Assembly (NCBI GenBank): GCA_964614415.1
Contig: CAZTLE010000086.1
Location: 1-16,464, forward strand
Direction of reading: 5' to 3'
From: CAZTLE01 sp964614415
GTDB taxonomy: Bacteria; Bacteroidota; Bacteroidia; Flavobacteriales; Flavobacteriaceae
Length of the DNA: 16,464 nt
How positions within the stretch are numbered: position 1 is the stretch's first letter; every line of letters begins with the position of its first letter. A model generated the notes under the pieces. That model saw only the letters and a list, made by a program, of their open reading frames with translations. It was not told where the DNA came from and did no database searches. Positions 1 to 8,188 of the stretch are shown one piece after another. Both the position numbers and the translations under genes were made by a program.

Positions 1-1
1 C

Positions 2-1156
2 TATTTCATGTTTTACGAATTCAACATTATTAGCCGGAATTACATACTCGGGGTACTCTTCCTGTTTCTGGCATGCACTTATTACAACGAACGAAAAAAA
101 TGGATATGGATCGCGTTGTTCCTTGCGCTGGCGGCCAATACCCATCTCATGTTCTGGGTTATTGCGGTAGCATTTGCCATGTTCATTGCATTGGGACATC
201 GGGACATCTTCAAATCGGCCGATCAAAAGCCCTGGCTTCCCGTCTCGTTCTTCGTTGCCGGATTGGCGATTGCAGTGTTCCAGATGATCCCACCGCAGGG
301 AGCCTCTCTGTATGGTCATTTGAACTTCGAACTGGCTTCCGGGAAATTTGTGTCGGGATTTGTTTCATTCTTTAAGGGCCTGGTTCCCGTCCCTGATTTT
401 CGTACCGTACACTTCTGGAACTCCAATTTGCTTGTAAATCTCAGTAAACCCATAAGCGGCGCCTTGAGTCTTGCCGTATATGCACTTCCGTGGTTGTTAT
501 TCAGAAAAAACAAAAACGTCCTTATCTTCTCGTATTTGGCACTTATCGGTACGCAACTCTTTTTCTTTTTTACACAACTCTCAGCCACCCGCTATTTCGG
601 AATGACGTTCGTCATCTTTATTTTGGCGGTTTGGTTGGATCATCATAAAACCAGAACAGATCAGGGTACAAAGGGTACACTATGGAAAGTAGTGGTTTAT
701 GGCATTCTGGGTGTTCAGGCTGTTGCTGGTGTTATTGCCTATAGTATGGATTTGCGGCACTCGTTTTCCAGCGGAAAAGAAGTAGCCGCGTTCCTACAGG
801 AGAATAACCTGGATGACAGGACAGTGATCACTCCCTTTTGCCAGGGGACTATTATCGCTTCCGATCTTCAGAAAAAAGTGTACTTTTTGTGCGGTGAGAG
901 CATGCAGAGCTATTGCAACTGGAATGCCGATTGTGAGCGGGGCGTTAGCAACGCACAGATTATTGAGAAGCTCACCCATTCTTCTCTGAAAGGGAACTTT
1001 GTATTTGTGGCAAAAAGCGACCTCGCAGCGCCGGAACCCCTTGTATGGCAACAAATCAATGATCGGTTACGCGTTCGATGGTTGAGCACGCTCAAGCCAC
1101 AGGTGGTGAGACGTGTTGATTATTCTATCTATGAAATTGAACTTGCGGATGAATAG
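2..1156 (+). CDS. GT-C-like integral membrane glycosyltransferase, 5'-truncated
   Basis: This is the C-terminal part of a multi-pass membrane protein; the reading frame is open from the first bases, so the start lies upstream of the window. About eight hydrophobic segments fill the first ~245 visible residues, followed by a ~130-residue soluble tail. An early loop reads SRNYILGVLFLFLA, which resembles the loop between membrane segments in ArnT/PMT-like (GT39-type) GT-C enzymes. Those enzymes use polyprenyl-phosphate sugars on the outer face of the inner membrane. The catalytic N-terminal acidic loop is not in the window, so the activity cannot be confirmed. The stop overlaps the next gene by eight bases, which places it in the same operon as the GT2, GT87 and flippase genes. 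An alternative is a non-catalytic polymerase or ligase-like membrane protein. Confidence 0.7.
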   Translation, partial: YFMFYEFNIISRNYILGVLFLFLACTYYNERKKWIWIALFLALAANTHLMFWVIAVAFAMFIALGHRDIFKSADQKPWLPVSFFVAGLAIAVFQMIPPQGASLYGHLNFELASGKFVSGFVSFFKGLVPVPDFRTVHFWNSNLLVNLSKPISGALSLAVYALPWLLFRKNKNVLIFSYLALIGTQLFFFFTQLSATRYFGMTFVIFILAVWLDHHKTRTDQGTKGTLWKVVVYGILGVQAVAGVIAYSMDLRHSFSSGKEVAAFLQENNLDDRTVITPFCQGTIIASDLQKKVYFLCGESMQSYCNWNADCERGVSNAQIIEKLTHSSLKGNFVFVAKSDLAAPEPLVWQQINDRLRVRWLSTLKPQVVRRVDYSIYEIELADE

Positions 1157-2288
1157 AATCGGATCATATTTGCTGTTGGCGCTTTGGCTAATTACCCTGT
1201 CTTGTAAAAAGGCTTCTTACCAGGACGCTTTGAATAAAGAAACCATGCTTACTTTGGTTTGGAACAAGGCTTATGAGGACGATTCATTGGATAAGTCATT
1301 TACCGGCCTTCAGTGGGCATTGTCGTTTGTAGGAGCGAGCTTGCCAAACGCAGACCCGGGTCTGTTGGTTCAGGACTCCCTGATAATGATCGATCTTAAC
1401 AAGATTGGATTTTCGGAAAATGCACTGGAACATATGACAGCCTTACATGGTAAAATTGCTGCTTCCGAAGAATACCGGCAAAACAATGCTGTGGACCTCG
1501 GGCGATATGTGACTCTTTTATTGTCCTCTCCCGAGCATTATTACGCACTTACCGATGTGCCGGACCGACTCGAAGCACTACTTTCGGACTATGAACTAAA
1601 CGAACCCAGAGGTTATGTAAATAATTCCGGGGTTTCACTGGAACATCGCATTATACAATACTCGGACCAGGACGGATTTCACCAATTGTTCATTTCGGCA
1701 GAAGTGGATACGATAACCGGAGATACCATAGAATACGAAACTGTGGATTTAATGGCCAACGGTCAGCCCAGATTTGGTATTTTTGAGCCCGATGGAACGA
1801 GGCGGAATTTTGCCGACCCGGATCACTCACAAGGGGGGAAGCCTTCAAAGTGTATGTGGTGCCATGAGTCGGGCATTCAGCCGATGTTCCGAAAGCAATA
1901 TGATAAGGAAGGTTTTTTGACATACCGGGAGTTTCAGGATACCCTTTGGAAATTTAAACGGGCTCACTACGCCAATCAGTTGGAGCTGAAAGACGGAGTG
2001 GACTATTCCAAAAAACAGGAACATACCCTGACTGAAATCCTGTATATCTCGTTCATGGAGCCGTCGGCAGAACGACTAAGCAAGGAATGGGGAATGCCTG
2101 TGGAAGAGGTGAAAGAAAAACTCTCTTCGCTCGACACACATATTCACCATGAGTTTCCATTTTTGGGTGATCTCTATCGTCGAAAGGAAGTGGCTCGCTT
2201 TGCACCTTTTGAAGGACTGCCGGTGGCAGGAAGTGTACGGGAACCGTCAGAAACCGAAATAAACTATATGTCAGCGCATGCTCAATAA
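1149..2288 (+). CDS. Lipoprotein with a single c-type heme motif (CMWCH)
   Basis: The protein has 379 residues from the ATG at 1149. An in-frame ATG exists at 1113, but the 1149 start gives a clean lipoprotein signal: a short N-terminus, a hydrophobic core and a lipobox ending LSC with Cys19 as the lipidated residue. The next residues are Lys-Lys, so membrane anchoring with the body in the periplasm or at the outer membrane is expected. Residues 235-239 read CMWCH, a canonical CxxCH motif for covalent heme c; Met247 in the following GIQPMF segment could be the second axial ligand. I do not recognise the remainder of the protein as a named family. It overlaps the upstream gene by 8 bases and the downstream GT2 gene by 11, so it belongs to the glycan operon. 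A redox or structural role is inference; the heme site is seen directly. Confidence 0.75.
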   Translation: MNRIGSYLLLALWLITLSCKKASYQDALNKETMLTLVWNKAYEDDSLDKSFTGLQWALSFVGASLPNADPGLLVQDSLIMIDLNKIGFSENALEHMTALHGKIAASEEYRQNNAVDLGRYVTLLLSSPEHYYALTDVPDRLEALLSDYELNEPRGYVNNSGVSLEHRIIQYSDQDGFHQLFISAEVDTITGDTIEYETVDLMANGQPRFGIFEPDGTRRNFADPDHSQGGKPSKCMWCHESGIQPMFRKQYDKEGFLTYREFQDTLWKFKRAHYANQLELKDGVDYSKKQEHTLTEILYISFMEPSAERLSKEWGMPVEEVKEKLSSLDTHIHHEFPFLGDLYRRKEVARFAPFEGLPVAGSVREPSETEINYMSAHAQ

Positions 2289-3021
2289 CAAGAAAGTAGT
2301 TGTGATCCTACCGGCCTATAATGCCGCGAAAACCCTGGAGAAAACGTATAAAGAGATTCCTCACGACATTGTGGATGAAGTGATTCTCACTGACGATCAC
2401 AGTAGTGACAATACGGTGGAAGAAGCCAGAAGGATTGGAATCGATCATATCATTGAGCACGCTGTGAACCGGGGATATGGCGGCAACCAGAAATCCTGCT
2501 ACAACAAGGCACTCGAACTGGATGCGGACATCGTTGTTATGCTGCATCCGGATTACCAATACACACCCAAACTAATCCTGGCCATGTGTTCGCTGATAGC
2601 CAACGGGGTTTACGATGTGGTTTTGGGATCTCGAATTTTGGGAAAGGGTGCCCTAAAAGGAGGGATGCCCGTGTACAAATACATCTCCAATCGTTTTTTA
2701 ACGCTTACACAGAACATACTCATGGGGCAAAAACTCTCTGAATACCATACCGGATATCGCACGTTTCACGGCGATGTATTGAGAGAGATACCTTTCAATG
2801 ACAATTCGGAGGATTTCATTTTTGATAACCAGTTGTTGGCACAGATTTGCTACAACAAGCGATCCATTGGTGAGATCTCGTGTCCTACCAAGTACGAGAA
2901 GGATTCTTCCTCGATAAACCTATCCCGGAGTATTACCTACGGACTTGGTGTCCTGGGGGTATCCTGTAAGTACTTCCTTCAGAAACTTGGGTTTCGCTTC
3001 AAACTTTTTAAAGGCATTTGA
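2278..3021 (+). CDS. GT2 family glycosyltransferase, DPM1/polyprenyl-phosphate sugar transferase-like
   Basis: This 247-residue protein has a GT-A fold signature of family 2. It opens with VVVILPAYNAAKTL (PAYN at 12-15), then an acidic nucleotide-sugar site DDHSSDNT (39-46), NRGYGGNQKS (64-73), a metal-site-like HPDYQY (90-95), GSR at 117-119 and HTGYR at 157-161. The acidic pair Glu178-Asp179 may supply the base. The pattern matches dolichyl/undecaprenyl-phosphate mannose or glucose synthases, which load a sugar from a nucleotide donor onto a lipid carrier on the cytoplasmic side. There is no C-terminal membrane-segment pair. The neighbouring GT-C-like proteins would use such lipid-linked sugars. 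It overlaps the previous gene by 11 bases and the next by 4. Donor sugar is unknown. Confidence 0.88.
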   Translation: MLNNKKVVVILPAYNAAKTLEKTYKEIPHDIVDEVILTDDHSSDNTVEEARRIGIDHIIEHAVNRGYGGNQKSCYNKALELDADIVVMLHPDYQYTPKLILAMCSLIANGVYDVVLGSRILGKGALKGGMPVYKYISNRFLTLTQNILMGQKLSEYHTGYRTFHGDVLREIPFNDNSEDFIFDNQLLAQICYNKRSIGEISCPTKYEKDSSSINLSRSITYGLGVLGVSCKYFLQKLGFRFKLFKGI

Positions 3022-4577
3022 CAAAGAAGAACGCCATATCGCTCGTTTGGTTGGGCTATGCGTTTATTGCTGCATTGTGTCGTGTTTTTTTTACTGAATC
3101 TGTTTCCTTTCCACCGCACGACTTTGCGAACTATTACTTTGGAGCGCATTTCCTTACCGAGGGAAATCTGGGAACGTGGATCTACTTTCCGCACGAATTC
3201 AACCTTGCTATTGCCGAAACTGGCACGAACGGCATTTTTGCCAGCTATGCACCCAACAGCCCATTCTTGAGCATCCTGTTCGTTCCTTTCACATTGATGT
3301 CACTGGCCGTCGCTAAAGGTATTTTCAATATACTGAGCATCGCCCTTTTTCTTATTAGCCTGTATCGCCTTGCGAATACCTTTAAGATCAAACCGGTATT
3401 TCTTTTCTTTCTCCCGATAGTATTCTTCATTCCGCTGCGGAACAGTATTTTATTCGGACAGGTATACTTGTTGCTATTTGTGCTACTGAGTGAAGGGTTC
3501 TTGGCGTATCGGAAGAAGTCGTACGTCAAACTGAGCATTTTCTGGAGCTTAGCCATCTTTATCAAGGTGTTTCCGGTACTTCTCTTTGCCATGCTTCTCT
3601 TCCGAAAGAAGTGGAAGGCGCTGGGATATCTCGGCACTGCCTGCATTATCTTATTGGTTCTTTCAATCATGCTAACCGGAGCTGATATTTGGGAGTTCTT
3701 CGTGTCGTCGGTGCTTCCTTTGGCCGGTCGCGGAGAGATCACAAGGGAATACGTTCAAAATTACCAGTCTTTTCAAATGTTGTTAGCCGCAGTACTCGAT
3801 GGACACCCCATACTATCCGGGTCTTTACTGTTCGCATTTAAACTCTCACTTGTCATTATCGGCTATTTCATTACCGCCCGGGGACGCTCGGCATTGCGAT
3901 TCTTTTCGTACTGGATGATAGCTGCTATTTTATTGTCACCCTATGGAAGCACCTACACGCAACTCTTGCTTATTTTTCCCTGGATCCTTTTTGCCAGGGG
4001 TCGGAAGCAAACACGCAACGGCCTTGTGCTGTTGGCCGTTTTTGTGCTGGTTGGGAATTTACCGGTTGAATTTTTCGGTCAATTCCAGGGGCCGCTTGCC
4101 TTCCCACGCCTGTTGCTGTTACTTTTCCTCCTGGCTGCCCTTTTCAGAAGATCTTTGAAACGAATACCGTTGAAGACAGCTTTATTAATAGTATTGCCCG
4201 TGACTGCGGGTTATGCGCTTATCGCACCACTTGCGGTTGAGAGTGAAGAAATAGTACAGGTTAGAAGCGGCACGCCCATCCTTACTTATGATTACATCAT
4301 TGAGGACGGAAAATTGGGATATGTCTATTGGGACGCTAATGGTCGGCACAAGAAGATGTTGGAACGAATGGTGACTTCCCTGGACACGACTTCGGTATCA
4401 ATTCGAAGCAATCAGGTTTTCCATGGGGATACCATGATGACCTCAGACCCTGCACGCAAAAGACGACCGGCTGTAATAAACGGTAACACCTTAATTTGGC
4501 TTTCGGATGCCAAACAGGGAATCGGTTTTTATCGATTATTTTCCAAACCACTGGAAGTAACGCCCTCAGCACCATGA
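3018..4577 (+). CDS. GT87-like (DUF2029) integral membrane glycosyltransferase with TTG start
   Basis: The protein has 519 residues and about ten membrane segments. GT87-like features in order: an N-terminal periplasmic loop with HDFANYYFGAHFLTEG (candidate catalytic Asp35), YAPNSPF at 77-83, GQVY at 147-150, IKVFP at 182-186, and NYQSFQMLL at 248-256. GT87 members include polyprenyl-phosphomannose-dependent mannosyltransferases, which fits the upstream GT2 enzyme. Residues ~408-519 form a soluble extension after the last membrane segment, unusual in length for this family. The start is TTG at 3018, overlapping the upstream TGA in TTGA; the next in-frame Met is near residue 93, inside a membrane segment, so TTG is the only reasonable start. 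The stop overlaps the next ATG (ATGA). Confidence 0.82.
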   Translation: MTKKNAISLVWLGYAFIAALCRVFFTESVSFPPHDFANYYFGAHFLTEGNLGTWIYFPHEFNLAIAETGTNGIFASYAPNSPFLSILFVPFTLMSLAVAKGIFNILSIALFLISLYRLANTFKIKPVFLFFLPIVFFIPLRNSILFGQVYLLLFVLLSEGFLAYRKKSYVKLSIFWSLAIFIKVFPVLLFAMLLFRKKWKALGYLGTACIILLVLSIMLTGADIWEFFVSSVLPLAGRGEITREYVQNYQSFQMLLAAVLDGHPILSGSLLFAFKLSLVIIGYFITARGRSALRFFSYWMIAAILLSPYGSTYTQLLLIFPWILFARGRKQTRNGLVLLAVFVLVGNLPVEFFGQFQGPLAFPRLLLLLFLLAALFRRSLKRIPLKTALLIVLPVTAGYALIAPLAVESEEIVQVRSGTPILTYDYIIEDGKLGYVYWDANGRHKKMLERMVTSLDTTSVSIRSNQVFHGDTMMTSDPARKRRPAVINGNTLIWLSDAKQGIGFYRLFSKPLEVTPSAP

Positions 4578-5767
4578 GCCAGCGATCAAAGATATGGCAA
4601 CGGTTCCGGACCGTTTCGGAATACGGCGTGAGTCAACTGCTCACCCTGGCCTCCGTGCTGTTCATTTCGATTGTAGTAATCCGTTTCCATTCCAACGAAC
4701 TTTGGGGGCACTATGCCGAGCTGCTGATTTGGGGAAACGTCATTCTCTTGTTTCTGAGCTTCGGAAGTCACGACTACCTGTTACGCCGATTTAGTGATGC
4801 CCCTTCGGGTATTTTTACCGATTGGGCGTCCAATGTGCTTACACGTTCCTTATTGCTCATCCCTTCCTTAGCCGTCATCTGGATGGTCCCTGTATTCAGG
4901 CAGGTAGGCTGGCTGCTATCAGCCTGGGTGCTGTTGCATTTTGTGAACGCTTCTTTCCGTGTACTGGTGCTGTTTCAAAGGCATTTCAGGTTCAATATTC
5001 TGCTTGAGATCCTGTATACGCTCGTGGTTCTGGGGTGTCTGCTGTTTTGGACCGGGGTTGGCCTGCCGGAATTGATTCTCTTTATAGTTCTCGGCCAACT
5101 CATTAAGACCCTTGGGTTTGGAATTTATTATGCGCGAGACCTCGCCGGAGGGAAAATAGCATGGGATTTTAAGAGTATGGCAGCGTCCCTGATATTCTTT
5201 ATTCCCATGGCAGTTGGTACCGTTCGAATGAAGATGGATGCTTATTACGGCACCTACTTTTTTGAAGCGGAAACCCTGAGTAAGTATCAGGTGTTCATTA
5301 GTTTTTTAATGATTGCGCAAATGGTAGGCCCCTTCATCTTAAATCCGTATTTGAAGAACTTCTATCGTTCGGGTCAGGAAACGGTCCAAAAACTTCACAA
5401 GGTATTCTTTGCGGGCGGTTGGATCGTAGCCTTGCTAATGACCTGCGCAATGTACCTTGCCTTTGTGTTTGTTTATGATTTTCAATTTACCTGGAAACAG
5501 TACCTGTTAGCCTTCATTTTTATGGTTCCACTCATGGTGCACAGCACGTTGGTTAACGAGTACTATAAGAAATACCTGCAAGGAAAGATTGCCTTTTTCT
5601 CTACAATTCTGGTCGTAGTTCAGGTGGGGCTGGGCTATTTTCTTATCCGGGATTTTGAGATCAACGGTGCTCTGGCGTTGAAAGCGCTGGGTCAATGGGC
5701 CATTGTGCTCCTTCTGTGGTGGTGGATTCGAAGAAAGAAAGAACAACAAGCCGTCGAGCCTACATGA
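4574..5767 (+). CDS. Flippase-like polysaccharide biosynthesis membrane protein
   Basis: The protein has 397 residues from ATG 4574, chosen because it forms an ATGA overlap with the previous stop; an in-frame ATG 78 bases upstream would lie deep inside the preceding gene. It consists almost wholly of hydrophobic segments (about twelve) with short basic loops, and begins with an amphipathic stretch followed by YGVSQLLTLASVLF, typical of the Wzx/MATE-like polysaccharide transporter superfamily. These proteins flip lipid-linked oligosaccharides across the inner membrane. Sequence conservation in this family is low, so the call rests on topology, size and context between glycosyltransferases and a modifying enzyme. 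It overlaps the carbamoyltransferase by four bases (ATGA). The substrate is unknown. Confidence 0.75.
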   Translation: MSQRSKIWQRFRTVSEYGVSQLLTLASVLFISIVVIRFHSNELWGHYAELLIWGNVILLFLSFGSHDYLLRRFSDAPSGIFTDWASNVLTRSLLLIPSLAVIWMVPVFRQVGWLLSAWVLLHFVNASFRVLVLFQRHFRFNILLEILYTLVVLGCLLFWTGVGLPELILFIVLGQLIKTLGFGIYYARDLAGGKIAWDFKSMAASLIFFIPMAVGTVRMKMDAYYGTYFFEAETLSKYQVFISFLMIAQMVGPFILNPYLKNFYRSGQETVQKLHKVFFAGGWIVALLMTCAMYLAFVFVYDFQFTWKQYLLAFIFMVPLMVHSTLVNEYYKKYLQGKIAFFSTILVVVQVGLGYFLIRDFEINGALALKALGQWAIVLLLWWWIRRKKEQQAVEPT

Positions 5768-7623
5768 AGCGGATACTGGGCATATCGGCGTTCTATCACG
5801 ATTCCGCGGCGGCATTGTTAATTGACGGAGAGATCATTGCCGCTGCCCAGGAAGAAAGGTTCACCAGGGTTAAGCATACCGCCGATTTCCCCGTACATGC
5901 GATCGATTATTGTCTGCGCGAAGCAGAGCTGACCATTGACGACCTGGACGCGATTGTATTCTATGACAAGCCCTTACTAAAATTTGAACGACTATTACAA
6001 ACCTACTACGCCTTTGCTCCCAAAGGTTTGATCTCCTTTCTGAAGGCGATTCCTATCTGGCTCAATGAGAAGATGTTTCTGAAGCGCCAGATCTACAAGG
6101 GGTTGAAGCTCATTGGGGATTACGACAGGAAGAAACTTAAGCTGTTATTTACGGAACATCACTTGTCTCACGCCGCAAGTGCCTTTTTTGCATCACCTTT
6201 TGAGAACGCTGCCATTCTTACTGTGGATGGCGTAGGAGAGTGGTGTACCGCTTCGATCGGACTGGGTGAAAAGAATGGAATACGATTCCTGAAAGAAATG
6301 GAGTTTCCTCATTCCGTGGGTTTGTTATACAGTGCCTTTACCTACTACCTGGGATTCAAGGTGAATTCCGGCGAATACAAATTGATGGGATTGGCGCCCT
6401 ACGGACAGCCCAATTCCGAAGAAACCAGTGAGTACATACGCATCATAACTTCTGAGTTGGTTGATGTTAAGGATGATGGTTCCATTTGGCTTAATCAGAA
6501 ATACTTCAGCTATGCAACCGGATTACGCATGGCAAAAGACAAACAATGGGAAAAGCTTTTCGGGTGGCCCCGAAGAAGGCCGGAAGCGCCCTTCGAACAG
6601 AAACACTGCAATTTGGCCTTAGCTGTTCAGCAGGTCACAGAAGACATTGTACTGAAGATGGCGACAGAAGCCAAAAAGCTAACACAAGCGGATTATCTCT
6701 GCATGGCCGGAGGAGTGGCCCTTAATTGTGTTGCCAACGGTAAGTTGTTGAAGCAGGACTTGTTCAAGGATATATTCATTCAACCGGCGGCCGGTGATGC
6801 GGGAGGTGCCCTGGGAGCAGCATTGGCCGCTCACCACATATTCTATGGGGAAGACCGGGAAACAGGAGCGACCGACATAATGAAAGGAGCTTATTTAGGG
6901 CCTGATTTTTCCAATGAAGAAGTCGAGGCCATGAATGCCAAATGGAATGCTTACAGTGAGCAACACAGCACTGAAGCGCTCGCTGAAAAAGTGGCCAAAG
7001 TGATATCCAACGGAAAGGCGGTTGGTTGGTTCCAGGGGCGTATGGAGTTTGGCCCAAGGGCCCTGGGGAATCGAAGTATCCTGGGGGACCCTACCCATCC
7101 CGATATGCAGAAAAAACTCAACGTTAAGATCAAATACCGGGAGAGCTTTAGACCCTTTGCTCCGGCAGTGCTGGCCGACAGTGCTTCCGACTACTTTGAT
7201 ATATCGGTCGCCTCTCCTTATATGTTATTGGTGGCGGACGTGAAGTCAGAGTTGCGCAAGGAACTGCCCGCTGACTATGATGGATTGCCCATGACAGAGA
7301 AGCTTCAAACGCTTCGCAGTGAACTTCCCGCCATAACACATGTAGATGGTTCTGCCCGTATACAGACGGTACATAAAGAAACCAATCAGCCATTTCATAC
7401 TCTTATCCAGGCATTCCAACGGATTTCGGGCAAGGCGGTCCTTATAAACACCAGCTTCAATGTTCGGGGAGAACCCATCGTCTGTACGCCCGGGGACGCA
7501 TATCGCTGTTTCATGGCTACTGAGATGGATTATCTCGTGATTGGAAATCACCTGTATAAAAAAACGCAACAACTCGATTGGCAGGACAGGGAGCGATGGA
7601 AAAGAAAGTTTGACTCCGATTAA
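5764..7623 (+). CDS. O-carbamoyltransferase, NodU/CmcH/TobZ family
   Basis: The protein has 619 residues from ATG 5764, which overlaps the flippase stop in ATGA. The N-terminal Kae1-like domain starts ILGISAFYHDSAAALL and has QEERFTRVKH just after; residues 132-136 (HHLSH) give the His-x3-His metal site, followed by LTVDGVGEW. The AGGVALNC motif lies in the same domain. The C-terminal YrdC-like domain contains GWFQGRMEFGPRALGNRS (421-438) and INTSFNVRGEPIVCTP. Family members make carbamoyl-adenylate from carbamoyl phosphate and ATP and transfer the carbamoyl group to a hydroxyl of a sugar or natural product. All expected blocks are present and length is normal. Two small membrane proteins follow. 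Context suggests the acceptor is a sugar built by the upstream glycosyltransferases; this is inference. Confidence 0.95.
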   Translation: MKRILGISAFYHDSAAALLIDGEIIAAAQEERFTRVKHTADFPVHAIDYCLREAELTIDDLDAIVFYDKPLLKFERLLQTYYAFAPKGLISFLKAIPIWLNEKMFLKRQIYKGLKLIGDYDRKKLKLLFTEHHLSHAASAFFASPFENAAILTVDGVGEWCTASIGLGEKNGIRFLKEMEFPHSVGLLYSAFTYYLGFKVNSGEYKLMGLAPYGQPNSEETSEYIRIITSELVDVKDDGSIWLNQKYFSYATGLRMAKDKQWEKLFGWPRRRPEAPFEQKHCNLALAVQQVTEDIVLKMATEAKKLTQADYLCMAGGVALNCVANGKLLKQDLFKDIFIQPAAGDAGGALGAALAAHHIFYGEDRETGATDIMKGAYLGPDFSNEEVEAMNAKWNAYSEQHSTEALAEKVAKVISNGKAVGWFQGRMEFGPRALGNRSILGDPTHPDMQKKLNVKIKYRESFRPFAPAVLADSASDYFDISVASPYMLLVADVKSELRKELPADYDGLPMTEKLQTLRSELPAITHVDGSARIQTVHKETNQPFHTLIQAFQRISGKAVLINTSFNVRGEPIVCTPGDAYRCFMATEMDYLVIGNHLYKKTQQLDWQDRERWKRKFDSD

Positions 7624-7647
7624 AATTGTAATTTTACGAAACACGCT

Positions 7648-7797
7648 ATGGAAGCACTTCGCGATTTATGGGGGTTTATGAAAGCCCGAAAAAAGTTCTG
7701 GTTGGCACCGATCATTTTAGTGTTGATCGTACTCGGCGTGTTGCTTGTCTTTGGAGGAGGTAGTGCTCTTGGGCCGTTCATCTATTCACTTTTCTAG
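7648..7797 (+). CDS. DUF5989-like 49-residue membrane protein (SxtK-like partner)
   Basis: A short reading frame from ATG 7648 to TAG 7795-7797 encodes 49 residues. It starts MEALRDLWGFMKARKKFWL, continues with one membrane segment (about 19-36) and ends with GSALGPFIYSLF. This pattern (amphipathic start, basic RKK before the membrane helix, Gly-Ser-Ala-x-x-Pro-Phe-Ile-Tyr end) is that of the DUF5989 family, small proteins found beside carbamoyltransferases. It lies 24 bases after the carbamoyltransferase stop and 6 bases before the SxtJ-like gene. From memory, saxitoxin clusters also carry a very small gene (sxtK) next to sxtI/sxtJ, to which this may correspond. Function is unknown; membrane recruitment or support of the carbamoyltransferase is a guess. 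Confidence 0.82.
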   Translation: MEALRDLWGFMKARKKFWLAPIILVLIVLGVLLVFGGGSALGPFIYSLF

Positions 7798-7803
7798 CAT
7801 TCC

Positions 7804-8187
7804 ATGGAACTGCGACGCATACAGCCAACCCCGTCGAACCCCAGAATTACGGTACTTGTAATAACTGCCGGTTTTGCCATTATCTTCTTACTTACAAATG
7901 CCTATTGGGCGTTATGGATAGGGCTTGTCGTTGGTGTTCTTGGCGGATTGTCCGGATTTCTCGCTCGCAAGATCGAATGGGCCTGGATGAAACTGGCATG
8001 GCTGCTTAGCTTTGTCGTTCCGAAAATACTTTTGACGGCTATTTTCTTCCTGGTGCTATGTCCCCTGGCCGGATTGTCCCGAACCTTCGGAACGCGTGAT
8101 CCATTGTTGCTTCAAAATAACAGTAAGAGCACCTTTAAATCGGTGGACAAAGTGTTTGATGCTGAGAGCCTTGAAAACCCGTGGTGA
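7804..8187 (+). CDS. SxtJ family membrane protein
   Basis: This 127-residue protein has three predicted membrane segments (about 15-31, 34-53 and 66-90) and a polar tail ending in DAESLENPW. The pattern of a glycine-rich second segment, RKIEWAWMKLAWLLS, VVPKILLTAIFF and a short FGTRDPL segment is that of SxtJ-like proteins, named from the saxitoxin cluster and found next to carbamoyltransferases in many bacteria. No catalytic residues are evident. It follows the DUF5989-like gene by six bases and ends the operon; its stop lies one base from the stop of the convergent SGNH gene. It probably works with the carbamoyltransferase, but its role is not known. Confidence 0.85.
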   Translation: MELRRIQPTPSNPRITVLVITAGFAIIFLLTNAYWALWIGLVVGVLGGLSGFLARKIEWAWMKLAWLLSFVVPKILLTAIFFLVLCPLAGLSRTFGTRDPLLLQNNSKSTFKSVDKVFDAESLENPW

Positions 8188-8188
8188 T

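Noticed and set aside
3245..3742. 165-codon open frame on the minus strand inside the GT87-like gene
   Set aside because: It is rich in Lys, Arg and Asn with no domain pattern and is the complement of membrane-helix codons; a shadow of the real gene.
7609..7636. Promoter before the DUF5989-like gene (TTTG, then TAATTTTA)
   Set aside because: Spacing is only 16 bases and the -7 element lacks the final G; close spacing suggests cotranscription with the carbamoyltransferase.
7246..7644. 132-codon open frame on the minus strand over the end of the carbamoyltransferase
   Set aside because: The plus-strand frame encodes conserved carbamoyltransferase motifs here; the antisense frame has no recognisable features.
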